From assembly GCF_900116405.1 (NCBI RefSeq), contig NZ_FPAQ01000003.1, positions 1 through 64,000 of the forward strand: DNA of 64,000 bases, written 5' to 3'. Each line of letters starts with the position of its first letter. The first letter of the stretch is position 1. Origin of the DNA: Halomonas saccharevitans (lineage in GTDB: Bacteria > Pseudomonadota > Gammaproteobacteria > Pseudomonadales > Halomonadaceae). The notes under the pieces are model-generated. The model was given only the letters and a program-made list of their open reading frames with translations, made no database searches and was not told the origin of the DNA. This document shows, one piece after another, positions 35,066 through 44,094 of the stretch. The translations under genes were made by a program, and so were the position numbers.

Positions 35066-35539
35066 TCAGGCGAGATCGTCGGGGCAGAACCCCGGGGAGG
35101 GACGCTTCACCGCCTTGGTGACGATGTAGGTGAAGTAGCGTTCGATGCCGGCCTCGCCGGTCAGCCAGGCATCCATGAGGCGCTGGTAGGCGTCGATGGA
35201 GTCGGTCTCGAACTTGATCAGGTAGTCGACGCCCCCGCCGACGGCCACGCATTCAGTGACCTCGGGGGTGGCGTGAACCAGGGCCTCGAAGCGGGCGAAG
35301 CTCTCGGCATTGTGCGCCTTGAGCTCGATCTGCACCCATACCGGGGTGCGCTTGACGAGCGCATCGGGATTGATGCGCGCCGCGTAGCCCTCGATGATGC
35401 CGGCCTTCTCGAGCCGCCGTACCCGTTCCCAGCAGGGGCTGACCGAGAGATTGATCGCCTCGGCCAGCTTCGACTTGGTGATCCGCCCATCGCGGGAGAG
35501 TATCTCGAGGATCTTCAGATCGTAGCGATCGAGCTTCAT
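35066..35539 (-). CDS. doeX: Lrp/AsnC-family regulator DoeX, 157 aa
   Basis: An N-terminal winged helix-turn-helix (about 1-60: LDRYDLKILEILSRDGRITKSKLAEAINLSVSPCWERVRRLE) and a C-terminal RAM/AsnC effector domain (about 65-145). Together they give the classic 150-160 aa Lrp/AsnC protein. Its start overlaps the doeB stop by ATGA, the doeABX arrangement of Halomonas elongata, where DoeX is described as the DNA-binding regulator of ectoine degradation. It probably senses a pathway intermediate. Confidence 0.93.
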   Translation of the reverse strand: MKLDRYDLKILEILSRDGRITKSKLAEAINLSVSPCWERVRRLEKAGIIEGYAARINPDALVKRTPVWVQIELKAHNAESFARFEALVHATPEVTECVAVGGGVDYLIKFETDSIDAYQRLMDAWLTGEAGIERYFTYIVTKAVKRPSPGFCPDDLA

Positions 35540-36549
35540 GCCAGCGACTCGACCACCTCGGCGATCACCGCAATGGTATCCCCCATGTTGACCTGCGCCG
35601 GAAAGCGCCGCGCGGCGAGGATGCCGCTGCGCTCGGCGCGGTACTCCACCGGCGGCGTGCCGCTGCGGGTCATGTCGTAGACCCGGGCGATCACCTGGCC
35701 CTGCTCCACCGCCTCACCCAGCGCCAGGGTCAGCTCCAGCAGGCCGGAATGCTCGCTCTGCACATAGCAGCTGGCATCGGGCATATCGAGATAAACCTGG
35801 GGCTCGGCGGGCATCTCCACCTGCCCCTCGATCAGCCCGTACTGGATCAGGAAGTTGCGCACGCCGCGCTCGGTGATCGCCAGGCTCTCCGGCGTGGAGG
35901 TGCCGCCGCCGCCGAGCTCGGTGGCCACGAAGATCTTGCCCTGGCGCTCCACCACGGTATCGAACAGCGCCGCCGCATCGAGCTCGAACATGATCATGGC
36001 GTAGGGCGCCCCGAAGGCCTTGGCCCCCTCCAGCGCCCGGCGCTGCTGGTCGGCGTTCTCCAGCACGTGGGAGGCGCCAAACGGGATGATGTCCAGGGTG
36101 CGCCCACCGGAGTGCAGGTCGAGCACCACGTCGCTCATCGGCACCATCACCCGGGTGAAGTAGTCGGCGATCTTCTCGGTCACGCTGCCGTCCGGGTCGC
36201 CGGGGAAGCTGCGGTTGAGGTTGCCTCCGTCCATCGGCGAGGTGCGCCGGCCGGCCATCGCCGCCGGCACGTTCATCATCGGCACGATGATCACCCGACC
36301 CTGCACGTCTTTCGCCTCGAGGGAGCTGGCGAGTTTCATCAGCGCGGTGATGCCCTCGTACTCGTCGCCGTGGTTGCCGCCGGTCAGCAGCGCCGTGGGA
36401 CCCTCGCCGTTCTTGACCACGGTGATCGGGATCATCACCGCTCCCCAGGCCGACTCGTCGTTGGAGATCGGCAGCTTCAGGAAGCCGTGCTGCACGCCAT
36501 CCGCGTCGAAGTCGACGGTGGCGGAAATCGGGCTGGGGCGCTTGGTCAT
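35536..36549 (-). CDS. doeB: N-alpha-acetyl-L-2,4-diaminobutyrate deacetylase DoeB, 337 aa
   Basis: A zinc-dependent succinylglutamate-desuccinylase/aspartoacylase-family enzyme. The zinc motif is TGGNHGDEYEG (His and Glu ligands) and a second His lies in DVVLDLHSGG. The C-terminal beta domain ends MGDTIAVIAEV. DoeB removes the acetyl group from N-alpha-acetyl-diaminobutyrate, the second step of ectoine breakdown. Gene order doeA-doeB-doeX and the ATGA overlap with doeX support the name. A repeat element lies in the 193 bases between doeA and doeB. Confidence 0.93.
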   Translation of the reverse strand: MTKRPSPISATVDFDADGVQHGFLKLPISNDESAWGAVMIPITVVKNGEGPTALLTGGNHGDEYEGITALMKLASSLEAKDVQGRVIIVPMMNVPAAMAGRRTSPMDGGNLNRSFPGDPDGSVTEKIADYFTRVMVPMSDVVLDLHSGGRTLDIIPFGASHVLENADQQRRALEGAKAFGAPYAMIMFELDAAALFDTVVERQGKIFVATELGGGGTSTPESLAITERGVRNFLIQYGLIEGQVEMPAEPQVYLDMPDASCYVQSEHSGLLELTLALGEAVEQGQVIARVYDMTRSGTPPVEYRAERSGILAARRFPAQVNMGDTIAVIAEVVESLA

Positions 36550-36639
36550 AGGGTGATCTCCATCTTCTTCTAGGGGTTGGCCGAGATTCCCTTCTGGGTG
36601 AAGCCTCGACGCGGGGCCGTTGCGGCGACAAACCTGCGA

Positions 36640-36723
36640 GGAGGCGCTGTGGATACCTCCCTGTACGCTACTTTTGCCATCCCTGGCAAAAGACCTCCTC
36701 TTCGGTTTGTCCCCGCGCCCCTC
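36640..36723. repeat. Second copy of the dispersed intergenic repeat core, between doeA and doeB
   Basis: This stretch matches the core of the 4657-4830 element in the opposite orientation (shared GGCGCTGTG-ATACCTCCCTG, TACGCTAC, CCCTGGC, TTCG, TGTCCCC). It also carries a perfect hairpin TTTTGCCA/TGGCAAAA (36671-36690) absent from the first copy. The 16-bp terminal repeats of the first copy are not present. Inside a polycistronic unit it could act as a partial terminator or mRNA-stability element. Confidence 0.7.
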
Positions 36724-36742
36724 CTTGGGCGGTAAGTTGAAC

Positions 36743-37942
36743 TCAGCGCACGAACAGCTGGCGCGGGAAATCGGCCAGGGTCTCGCAGCCGGTCTCGGTG
36801 ATCAGGATGCTCTCGGTAATCTCCAGGCCCCAGTCGTCCTCCCACAGGCCCGGCATGAAGTGGAAAGTCATGCCCGGCTGCAGGATGGTCTCGTCCGAGG
36901 GGCGCAGACTCATGGTGCGCTCGCCCCAGTCCGGCGGGTAGCTGATGCCGATGGGATAGCCGCAGCGGGCGCCGCCGCGGTCGAAGCCGTATTTGTCCAT
37001 GGCCGAGCCCAGCGCCATGGCGATATCCGCGGTGCGATTGCCGGGCCTGGCCACCGCCAGGCCGTTCTCGATGCCCTCGAGCAGCGCCGACTCGGCGCGC
37101 ACGAACTCCTTCGGCGGCTTGCCCAGGAAGACGGTGCGCGACATCGGGGCGTGATAGCGCTTGAACACCCCGGCGATCTCGAAGAAGGTGCCTTCGCCCT
37201 CGCGGAACGGCGAATCGTCCCAGGTCAGGTGCGGGGCGGCGGCATCCGAGCCGGTAGGCAGCATGGGCACGATGGCGGGGTAGTCACCGCCGTAGATCTT
37301 GCCCTGGTCGTCGCGCCAGCCCTCGATGGCCACCCGGTAGATCTCCGAGACCAGCTGGCTCTTGGGCAGGCCCGGCTCGATCACCTCGAGGATGCGCGTG
37401 TGCATGCCCTCGACGATCTTTGCGGCCACCCGCATGTACTCGATCTCCTGGGGCGACTTGATCGCCCGGCACCAGTTGACCAGCGAGTTGGCGTCCATGA
37501 AGCGCGCATGAGGCAGCTCGCGCAGCAGACTCTGGTAGGCCTTGGCCGAGAAGTAGTAGTTGTCCATCTCCATGCCCACCACGCCCTCATGCCAGCCCCG
37601 GTCGGGCAGGATGGTCTGGGCGAGATAGTCCATGGGGTGCATGTCCGGATTCTGGACGTAGTAATCCGGGTAGTAGGTGATGTTGTCCGGGTCGATCCAG
37701 CAGGTACGCAGGGCCCCGTTGGCATCCATCCGTCGGCCATACCACACCGGCTCCCCTTCCAGGCCGACCAGCACGCACTGATGCACATAGAAGGACCAGC
37801 CGTCATAGCCGGTCAACCAGGCCATGTTGGAGGGGTCGCTGACGATCAGCACGTCGATACCGCGGCTGGCCATCTCGGCGCGCACCTTCCACAGGCGTGT
37901 CGCATATTCTTCACGAGTGAAGGGCAGAGAAACCTGAATCAT
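36743..37942 (-). CDS. doeA: Ectoine hydrolase DoeA, 399 aa
   Basis: A creatinase/aminopeptidase-P (M24, pita-bread) fold protein. The N-terminal domain (about 1-150) has VLIVSDPSNMAWLTGYDGWSF. The C-terminal domain has GEGTFFEIAGVFKRYHAPMSR, CGYPIGISYPPDWGERTM and TFHFMPGLWEDDWGLEITES. DoeA hydrolyses the ectoine ring to N-acetyl-diaminobutyrate, starting catabolism. I chose ATG 37942 since it gives the family's usual 399 aa; in-frame ATGs at 37957 and 38017 are alternatives with no better ribosome binding site. It is the first gene of the minus-strand ectoine locus and lies back-to-back with a chemoreceptor. Confidence 0.93.
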   Translation of the reverse strand: MIQVSLPFTREEYATRLWKVRAEMASRGIDVLIVSDPSNMAWLTGYDGWSFYVHQCVLVGLEGEPVWYGRRMDANGALRTCWIDPDNITYYPDYYVQNPDMHPMDYLAQTILPDRGWHEGVVGMEMDNYYFSAKAYQSLLRELPHARFMDANSLVNWCRAIKSPQEIEYMRVAAKIVEGMHTRILEVIEPGLPKSQLVSEIYRVAIEGWRDDQGKIYGGDYPAIVPMLPTGSDAAAPHLTWDDSPFREGEGTFFEIAGVFKRYHAPMSRTVFLGKPPKEFVRAESALLEGIENGLAVARPGNRTADIAMALGSAMDKYGFDRGGARCGYPIGISYPPDWGERTMSLRPSDETILQPGMTFHFMPGLWEDDWGLEITESILITETGCETLADFPRQLFVR

Positions 37943-38269
37943 GAATCCACTCGTCATCGCATCATCAACAAATCGGCCCTCTCTGCGTCGAGAAGGCCGG
38001 GCCGGGGTGCCGCGCACTGCCGAGGGCCATCCCGGTCACGGGCCGGGGTCGCGCCGCGCAGTCGATCGCTTATCTAAGAGCAGGTTACTGCCAACCCATG
38101 GTAGGCGGTCAAGCATTTCTTCGGGGGCTAAGATTCCGCTCCGCGGCCTCCCGGAGACCTGCTGCGAGCGTGCCCGGGTTGGCGTGCGTGACCGAGTCCC
38201 CCGCGCCTCCCCAAACGATGACGTGCGCCTTCACCGATGGAGCCGTTAAAACATTAGAAAACATGGGTT
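37943..38269. promoter_or_regulatory. Divergent promoter region of doeA and the chemoreceptor
   Basis: A gene-free region of about 330 bases. AT-rich patches at 38060-38125 and 38245-38275 are likely promoter positions. The doeA promoter and any DoeX-binding site should be here, but I could not mark them with confidence. Confidence 0.4.
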
Positions 38270-38296
38270 TAAGAAACGACGCGCGCCGGCCGATAA
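38270..38296 (+). promoter_or_regulatory. Sigma-28 (FliA) promoter of the chemoreceptor gene
   Basis: TAAGAAAC (38270-38277), an 11-base spacer, and GCCGATAA (38289-38296) match the FliA consensus TAAAGTTT-N11-GCCGATAA; the -10 box is perfect. It lies 33 bases before the ATG of the methyl-accepting protein gene, the expected class for flagellar sigma control. Confidence 0.78.
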
Positions 38297-38329
38297 AGCG
38301 GCGTCATCCGTCATCCAAGGTTCTGCCCC

Positions 38330-39979
38330 ATGCTGCAACGCTTCTCCATCGGCGCACGGCTCGCCCTTGCCTTCGCGCTTATCGTCCTACTGCTGCTGGC
38401 CGCCGTCGGCGTCGGCATCCGCGGCCTGTCACAGGTCAAGACCACCGCCGTCGAGACTCTTGAGGTCGATACCGCCATTGCCCTCAACGCCTCGAGGGTC
38501 CAGCGGCTTGCCCTGCAACTGCGCCGCTACGAGAAGGACGCCTTCATCAACCTGCGCGATGCCGAGAAGGTCGCGGAGTACCACGACAAGTGGCGCGGGG
38601 CGCGCGAGCACCTCGCCGGCACCCTGGAAGCCGGCATCGACTTGGCTCCCACCCCTGAACTCGGCGAGCTCTATCGAAAGGCCGAAGAGGCTCTTGATAA
38701 ATACGCTGCCGGCTTCGATGACACCTATCGCCGACTCCTGTCAGGCGACTTCGCCACCACCATCGCCGCCAACCGCGCCTTTTCGGCCCACAAGGCCGCG
38801 GTCTACGACCTCAAGGACACCGCCAACGCCATCGGCGAGCGCGCCGAGGCCCAGATGGTCGACGCCGAGACCAGCATCGTCGATCGCCACCGCAGCGCCC
38901 TCACCGGCTTGCTGGTCTTCGCCGGTCTGGCCCTGGCAATGGCCGTCGCTCTCTCGCTATCGATCACCCGAAGCATCGTGCGCCCGCTGAGCCAGGCGCT
39001 GGCGGTCACCGAGCGAGTCGCCAAGGGCGATCTCAGCGAGACCATCGAGGTCGAGGGGCGCGACGAAACCGCTCGCCTGCTCGGCGCACTGCGCCAGATG
39101 ACCGACTCACTGGGCAGTCTGGTCGCCTCGATCCGCCAGACCGGCGCCGCCGTTCACCGCAGTGCCGAGGAGATCGCCCGGGGCGGCCAGGATCTGGCGG
39201 CGCGGACCGAGCAGCAGGCCAGCGCCCTGCAGCAGAGCGCCGCCAGCATGGAGGAGATCACCAGTTCGGTATCGCAGAACGCGCAGAGCACGCGCGAGGC
39301 TGACGGCCTAGCCGAGAGCGCCACGACCCAGGCCCGGGACAGCCGCGACAGCGTGACTCGCAGCGTATCGCTGATCCAGGCCGTGGTCGCCGATGCCGGG
39401 CGCATGGACACCATCATCGCGACCATCGACACCATCGCCTTCCAGACCAACATCCTGGCGCTCAATGCCTCGGTGGAGGCCGCACGGGCCGGCGAGAAGG
39501 GACGCGGCTTCGCCGTGGTGGCGACCGAGGTGCGGGCCCTGGCCAGCCGCAGCGCCGATGCCGCCAGCGAGATACGCCAGCTGCTGGAGGGCACGCGCCG
39601 CCAACTCGGCGAGTGCGCCCGCCAGGTGGAGCAGAGCGGCGTCAGCATGACCGAGACCACCCACAGCATCGAGCGCCTCGGCGAGGAGGTGATGCGCATC
39701 GGGGCGGCCACCCGCGAGCAGTCAGATGGCCTGGCGCAGATCGGCACGGCGGTGGCCGAACTCGATTCGACCACCCAGCAGAACGCCGGCCTGGTACAGG
39801 CTACCAACGCCTCGGCGGCGACCCTCGAGACCCAGGCCGCCGAGCTTGCCGAGCGGGTCGCCCGCTTCCGGGTCGCCGCCCAGCACGAGGCGCACGGCGA
39901 GCAGAAGGCGTCGACCCCGACTCATGCGGACACGCCCCCGACGAACGCCCACCACACTCGCCGCGCGACGCCGGCCTGA
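38330..39979 (+). CDS. Methyl-accepting chemotaxis protein with four-helix-bundle sensor, 549 aa
   Basis: Inner-membrane chemoreceptor. Helix TM1 is at about 10-30, a periplasmic four-helix-bundle domain (4HB_MCP, about 31-190) follows, then TM2 (about 191-212), HAMP (about 213-265) and a long cytoplasmic signalling coiled coil. The coil carries the conserved tip [20 protein letters not shown] (about 365-384) that binds CheA and CheW. The C-terminal tail is His/Thr/Pro-rich without a CheR pentapeptide. A FliA promoter precedes the gene. The location back-to-back with doeA makes ectoine or a breakdown product a possible ligand; that is inference from position only. Confidence 0.93.
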   Translation: MLQRFSIGARLALAFALIVLLLLAAVGVGIRGLSQVKTTAVETLEVDTAIALNASRVQRLALQLRRYEKDAFINLRDAEKVAEYHDKWRGAREHLAGTLEAGIDLAPTPELGELYRKAEEALDKYAAGFDDTYRRLLSGDFATTIAANRAFSAHKAAVYDLKDTANAIGERAEAQMVDAETSIVDRHRSALTGLLVFAGLALAMAVALSLSITRSIVRPLSQALAVTERVAKGDLSETIEVEGRDETARLLGALRQMTDSLGSLVASIRQTGAAVHRSAEEIARGGQDLAARTEQQASALQQSAASMEEITSSVSQNAQSTREADGLAESATTQARDSRDSVTRSVSLIQAVVADAGRMDTIIATIDTIAFQTNILALNASVEAARAGEKGRGFAVVATEVRALASRSADAASEIRQLLEGTRRQLGECARQVEQSGVSMTETTHSIERLGEEVMRIGAATREQSDGLAQIGTAVAELDSTTQQNAGLVQATNASAATLETQAAELAERVARFRVAAQHEAHGEQKASTPTHADTPPTNAHHTRRATPA

Positions 39980-40007
39980 CAGGGGCTTTTCCCGCGCCGG
40001 CGAAACC

Positions 40008-40037
40008 GGGAAGATGGACGCCAACGTCCATCTTCCC
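40008..40037 (+). terminator. Hairpin terminator between the chemoreceptor and ghrA
   Basis: A perfect 13-bp stem, GGGAAGATGGACG (40008-40020) with CGTCCATCTTCCC (40025-40037), loop CCAA, 28 bases after the chemoreceptor stop. The ghrA Shine-Dalgarno sequence (GGAGG) begins two bases after it, so the hairpin could also affect ghrA translation. Confidence 0.7.
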
Positions 40038-40049
40038 CCGGAGGTCACT

Positions 40050-40997
40050 ATGCGAGTGCTGGTCCATATCGACGACGCCGAGCAGTGGCGAGACGCCCTG
40101 GCTACAAGGCTGCCCGAGGCCGAGGTGATCACCAGCGCGGCCCCGACCGAGCAGCGTCGTCGCGCGGACTATCTCGCCGTGTGGAAGCCCTCCGCCGAGC
40201 TGCTCGGCGAGCCGGTAGCGCTCAAGGGCATCGTCAACCTCGGCGCCGGGGTCGATGCCCTGCTGAACAACCCGGGACTCCCCCGGGACGTGCCGATCGT
40301 CAAGCTGCGCGATGCCGGCATGGCCGAGCTGATCGGCGACTACGTGCGCTACGGCCTGCTGCACTTCCAGCGCGACTTCGACCGCTATCGCCACCAGCAG
40401 GCACGCCGCCAGTGGCGGGAACACGCGGTGGTCGACAAGGCCGACTGGCCGGTGGGCGTGCTGGGGCTGGGCGCCATCGGCGCCAAGGTGGCCGCCATGG
40501 TGGCCGCCGACGGCTTCCCGGTGCATGGCTGGAGTCGCTCGCCCAAGTCGCTGCCCGGCATCCACTGCCACCACGGCGACGCCGGCCTCGAGGCGCTGCT
40601 CGAGCGGGTCAAGAGCCTGGTGCTGCTGCTGCCCGACACCCCCTCAACGCACCACATCATCGATGCCGCCGCCCTGGCGCGGCTTCCCGAGGGGGCGAGC
40701 CTGATCAATCCAGGCCGCGGCACCCTGATCGATGAGGCGGCGCTGCTCGATGCCCTGGGGGAAGACGACGGTGAGGGCGGGGTGACGGGCCGACTGCGCG
40801 GCGCGCTGCTCGACGCCTTCCCCGAGGAACCGCTTCCCGAGGCGAGCCCGCTCTGGTCGCACCCGCGCGTCTGGATCACCCCCCACATGGCCGGCCCCAC
40901 GCCGCTCGCAGAGGCGCTCGACCAAGTGGCCGAGGCGCTGCGTGCCTTCGAGGCCGGGGCGCCGACCGATACCGTCGACCCCCAGGCCGGCTATTGA
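40050..40997 (+). CDS. ghrA: Glyoxylate/hydroxypyruvate reductase A-like 2-hydroxyacid dehydrogenase, 315 aa
   Basis: A D-isomer-specific 2-hydroxyacid dehydrogenase. The NAD(P)-binding motif is VGVLGLGAIGAKVAAM (GxGxxG, about 134-149), the substrate Arg lies in LINPGRGTLIDEAAL, and the catalytic His is in WITPHMAGPT. The start MRVLVHIDDAEQW and length near 312 aa match GhrA (YcdW). It reduces glyoxylate and hydroxypyruvate in the cytoplasm. The open frame upstream overlaps the chemoreceptor and is not used; GGAGG lies seven bases before ATG 40050. Confidence 0.85.
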   Translation: MRVLVHIDDAEQWRDALATRLPEAEVITSAAPTEQRRRADYLAVWKPSAELLGEPVALKGIVNLGAGVDALLNNPGLPRDVPIVKLRDAGMAELIGDYVRYGLLHFQRDFDRYRHQQARRQWREHAVVDKADWPVGVLGLGAIGAKVAAMVAADGFPVHGWSRSPKSLPGIHCHHGDAGLEALLERVKSLVLLLPDTPSTHHIIDAAALARLPEGASLINPGRGTLIDEAALLDALGEDDGEGGVTGRLRGALLDAFPEEPLPEASPLWSHPRVWITPHMAGPTPLAEALDQVAEALRAFEAGAPTDTVDPQAGY

Positions 40998-41099
40998 GTG
41001 GCTGATGGGGCCGGGGCCGGGGCCGACCGGCCCTACAACAACCGCGACGCAGCCCCTACCCTGTGGAGGGACACCCAACGACCTCCCGGGAGGTGCGTG

Positions 41100-41666
41100 A
41101 TGAGCGTTAACGAGCACTATGATCCCCGCGACGCGCTGCTCGTCGTGGACATGCAGAACGACTTCTGCGAGGGCGGCGCCCTGGCCGTGAACGGCGGCGC
41201 GGCCCTGGTTCCCGCCATCAACGCCGAGATCGAGGCGGCCCAGGCGGCGGGCGCCCTGGTCGTTGCCTCGCGGGACTGGCATCCCGTCGATCACGTAAGC
41301 TTCGACTATCGCGGCGGCCCCTGGCCGGTGCACTGCGTGCAGGACACCGAAGGGGCAGCCTTCCATCCCGGCCTCGCCCTGCCCGCCGAGACGGTGCGCG
41401 TCAGCAAGGCCACGGCCTTCGATGCCGACGCCTACTCCGCCTTCGACGGCACGGGCCTGGCCGGCTATCTGCGCGAAAAGGGCATCGAGCGGGTGATCGT
41501 GTGCGGCCTGGCGCTGGACGTCTGCGTCAAGGCCACGGCGCTAGACGCCCGCCGGGCGGACTTCGCCGTGTGCCTGCTCGAATCCCTCAGCGCCGCGGTG
41601 GATCCTAACGCCGTGGACGACGCCCGCAACGCGCTGATCGATGCCGGCGTCGAGGTGCGCCCATGA
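41100..41666 (+). CDS. pncA: Nicotinamidase PncA, 188 aa
   Basis: An isochorismatase-fold amidase with triad Asp17 (LLVVDMQNDF), Lys103 (VSKATAF) and Cys142 (LALDVCVKATALDA). The metal site is in SRDWHPVDHVSF (Asp59, His61, His65). The cis-peptide region (GLALD) and 188-aa length fit PncA. It hydrolyses nicotinamide to nicotinate for NAD salvage. GGGAGGTG precedes ATG 41100. The stop overlaps the start of the nicotinate phosphoribosyltransferase gene by ATGA, so both steps are coupled. Confidence 0.93.
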   Translation: MSVNEHYDPRDALLVVDMQNDFCEGGALAVNGGAALVPAINAEIEAAQAAGALVVASRDWHPVDHVSFDYRGGPWPVHCVQDTEGAAFHPGLALPAETVRVSKATAFDADAYSAFDGTGLAGYLREKGIERVIVCGLALDVCVKATALDARRADFAVCLLESLSAAVDPNAVDDARNALIDAGVEVRP

Positions 41667-43009
41667 GCGAACTGCTCCCGCTGACGGTAGGCGAGGACGA
41701 GCTGGCCCTGCTCACCGACCTCTACCAGCTGACCATGACCCAGGCCTACTGGAAGGAGGCCATGGACGGGGTCGCTACCTTCAGCCTGTTCTTCCGTCGG
41801 CTGCCCCCCGAGCGTCGCTTCATGCTCGCCTGTGGCCAGCAGCACGCCGCCGCGCTGCTCAGCCGGCTGAGCTTCGGCGACACCGCCCTTTCGCGCCTGG
41901 CCGACACCGGGCTCTTCGAGGACGGTTTTCTCGACTGGCTGGCCAACTGGCGCTTCGAGGGGGATATCTGGACCCTGCCCGAGGGCACGCCGGTGTTCGC
42001 CAAAGAGCCGCTGATGGAGGTGGAGGCGCCCATCGCCCAGGCCCAGCTTCTCGAGAGCCTGGCGATGAACCTGGTGCAGCTGGAGACGGTGCTGGCGTCC
42101 AAGGCGGTACGCATCGTGATGGCGGCGCGGGGCCGGCCGGTGGTGGATTTCGGCATGCGGCGCATGCACGGCATCGATGCCGCGGTGCGTGGGGTTCGCG
42201 CCTACCGCACCGCGGGGCTTGCCGGCACCAGCAACGTGCTCGGCGGCCTGCGCCACGACCTGGCCCTCAACGGCACCATGGCCCACAGCTACGTGCTGGC
42301 CCACGACAGCGAGCGGGAGGCCTTTCGCGCCTTCGCCCGCCACTATCCCCGCACCACCCTGTTGGTCGATACTCACGACACCCTGGAAGGGGTGCAGAAG
42401 GTGATCGAGCTGATGGGCGAGGAGCCGGCACTCGCGGTGAAGGCCATCCGGCTCGACTCCGGCGACCTGGCCGAGCTGGCCCGGGGCGCGCGCCGACTGC
42501 TCGACGCCGCCGGCCATGACGAGGTGCAGATCGTCGCCAGTAGCGGCCTCGACGAGGTCCAGATTGAGGCGCTGCTCGAGGCGGGGGCGCCCATCGACGC
42601 CTTTGGCGTAGGCACCCAGATGGGGGTATCGGCGGACGCGCCGGTGATCGATCTTTCCTACAAGCTGGTGGCCTACGCGGGCGAGCCGCGCATCAAGCAC
42701 TCGCCGGGCAAGATCAACCTGCCCTGCCCCAAGCAGCTCTATCGCCGCCGGGACGAGCAGGGCCACTACCTCGGCGACATGATCGCCCTGCGCGACGAGC
42801 CGGTCGCGGCCGGCGAGCCGCTGCTGCGCCCTCTGGTGAAGGCCGGCCGCCTGGTCGAAGCCGAGATGGCCCGCGCCGACGAGGCCCGGGAGCGGGTCGC
42901 CGACGCCCTGCCCCGCTTCTCCGCGGACGTCAGGCGCCTCGAGGCGGGCGAGAGCGACTACCCGGTCATGCTGAGCCCGGGCCTCGAGCGCCTGCAGTCG
43001 CGCTCCTGA
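41663..43009 (+). CDS. pncB: Nicotinate phosphoribosyltransferase, 448 aa
   Basis: The type II PRTase fold has TDLYQLTMTQAYWKEA at the N-terminus, FGMRRMHGIDAAVRGVRAYRTAGLAGTSNV, and VDTHDTLEGVQKVIELMG. The phosphate-binding IVASSGLDEVQIEALLEAGAPIDAFGVGTQMG and YKLVAYAGEPRIKHSPGK follow. It converts nicotinate and PRPP to nicotinate mononucleotide in the Preiss-Handler pathway, directly after PncA. Translationally coupled to pncA. Between its stop and the next terminator are two copies of CTCACACAAGGCA (43101-43126). Confidence 0.92.
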   Translation: MSELLPLTVGEDELALLTDLYQLTMTQAYWKEAMDGVATFSLFFRRLPPERRFMLACGQQHAAALLSRLSFGDTALSRLADTGLFEDGFLDWLANWRFEGDIWTLPEGTPVFAKEPLMEVEAPIAQAQLLESLAMNLVQLETVLASKAVRIVMAARGRPVVDFGMRRMHGIDAAVRGVRAYRTAGLAGTSNVLGGLRHDLALNGTMAHSYVLAHDSEREAFRAFARHYPRTTLLVDTHDTLEGVQKVIELMGEEPALAVKAIRLDSGDLAELARGARRLLDAAGHDEVQIVASSGLDEVQIEALLEAGAPIDAFGVGTQMGVSADAPVIDLSYKLVAYAGEPRIKHSPGKINLPCPKQLYRRRDEQGHYLGDMIALRDEPVAAGEPLLRPLVKAGRLVEAEMARADEARERVADALPRFSADVRRLEAGESDYPVMLSPGLERLQSRS

Positions 43010-43100
43010 ACGGCCGGCCGGATAACAGCGTCCTTCTCACGCCACGCATCAGATCGACGAGCCCACGCCAGGCACTTAAGCAAAGCGCTGACGCAAAATA

Positions 43101-43126
43101 CTCACACAAGGCACTCACACAAGGCA
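43101..43126. repeat. 13-bp direct tandem repeat after pncB
   Basis: CTCACACAAGGCA occurs twice in direct succession, with a partial third unit (CTCACGA) running to the terminator. It is probably slippage in non-coding DNA. Confidence 0.5.
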
Positions 43127-43131
43127 CTCAC

Positions 43132-43169
43132 GAAAAAACCAGGGCACGGCGCTTCGCACCGTGCCCTGG
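43132..43169 (-). terminator. Rho-independent terminator of the SDR gene
   Basis: Read on the minus strand: an 11-bp stem (CCAGGGCACGG at 43139-43149 with CCGTGCCCTGG at 43159-43169) is followed by six T residues (plus-strand AAAAAA before 43139). It lies 62 bases beyond the SDR stop and can also stop pncB transcripts from the other side. Confidence 0.85.
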
Positions 43170-43231
43170 CTCATTAACATCGCTCATGAAGCCGATCGTT
43201 CGGCGGGCGGCGTGCCCGCCGAGCGTACCGC

Positions 43232-43969
43232 TTAGAGCGGCTGCTTGGTCGGCCGGATGATCAGCTCGTTGACGTCGACATCGGCCGGCTGCTCGATGGC
43301 GTAGACGATCGCCCGGGCGATGGCATCGGCGTCGATGGCCATCTCATAGAGCTCATTCACACCCTTGGCGGTCTCGTCATCGGTGATGGTAGAGGTGAGC
43401 TCGGTGGCCACCGCACCCGGCGAGATGTTTGTGGAGCGGATCTCCTCGCCGCCCTCCTGGCGGATGCCCTCGGAGAGCGCCTTGACCGCGTACTTGGTGG
43501 CGCAGTAGACAGCGGCGGAGGGGAAGACCACGTGGCCGGCCACCGAGGAGAGGTTGATGATATGGCCGGCATGCTGCTCGCGCATGGTCGGCAGCACCGC
43601 GGCGACGCCGTAGAGCACCCCCTTGATGTTGACGTCGACCATCTGCTCCCACTCGTCGACCTTGAGCTGGTCGAGCGGCGACAGCGGCATCAGGCCGGCG
43701 TTGTTGATCAGCACGTCGATGCGGCCGTAGGCCTCTTTGGCGGCCTCGGCCAGGGCCTCGACCTGCTCGCGGTCGGTCACGTCGGTGACCCGGTAAATCG
43801 CCTCGCCGCCCTGCTCGACGATGTCGTCACGCAAGGACTGCAGGCGCTCCTCGCGGCGGGCGCCGAGCACCAGCTTGGCACCGGCCTTGGCCAGACGATG
43901 CGCGGCGGCTTCGCCGAGGCCGCTGCTGGCCCCGGTAATGATCACGACCTTGCCTTGAATCTCGGACAT
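43232..43969 (-). CDS. Short-chain dehydrogenase/reductase, 245 aa
   Basis: A classical SDR. NAD(P)-binding [12 protein letters not shown] (about 12-23), NNAG at 88-91, catalytic Ser in [15 protein letters not shown] and Tyr-x3-Lys in [14 protein letters not shown]. The ARREER segment after the second strand suggests NADP preference. The closest described relatives are YdfG-like or serine/3-hydroxyacid dehydrogenases; substrate unknown. The promoter region carries the same TAGAC palindrome as the TetR gene, so it is probably repressed by that regulator. Confidence 0.88.
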   Translation of the reverse strand: MSEIQGKVVIITGASSGLGEAAAHRLAKAGAKLVLGARREERLQSLRDDIVEQGGEAIYRVTDVTDREQVEALAEAAKEAYGRIDVLINNAGLMPLSPLDQLKVDEWEQMVDVNIKGVLYGVAAVLPTMREQHAGHIINLSSVAGHVVFPSAAVYCATKYAVKALSEGIRQEGGEEIRSTNISPGAVATELTSTITDDETAKGVNELYEMAIDADAIARAIVYAIEQPADVDVNELIIRPTKQPL

Positions 43970-44003
43970 CGATGCAACTCCTGTGCATTCGTTCTGCGGT
44001 ACA

Positions 44004-44022
44004 GGTCTTATAGACCAGTCTA
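44004..44022. promoter_or_regulatory. Candidate TetR operator upstream of the SDR gene
   Basis: Two overlapping palindromes: GGTCT-TAT-AGACC (44004-44016) and TAGAC-CA-GTCTA (44011-44022), 35 bases before the SDR start. The same half-sites recur at 44739-44753. The pattern resembles the TAGACC-type boxes of the NemR group. Confidence 0.68.
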
Positions 44023-44094
44023 CTAGAAACGGGGTAAATGATTGGATCGAGAGGCCGTCGTCATGATGCGCGCCAGGACGACGACCTCGCTGGG

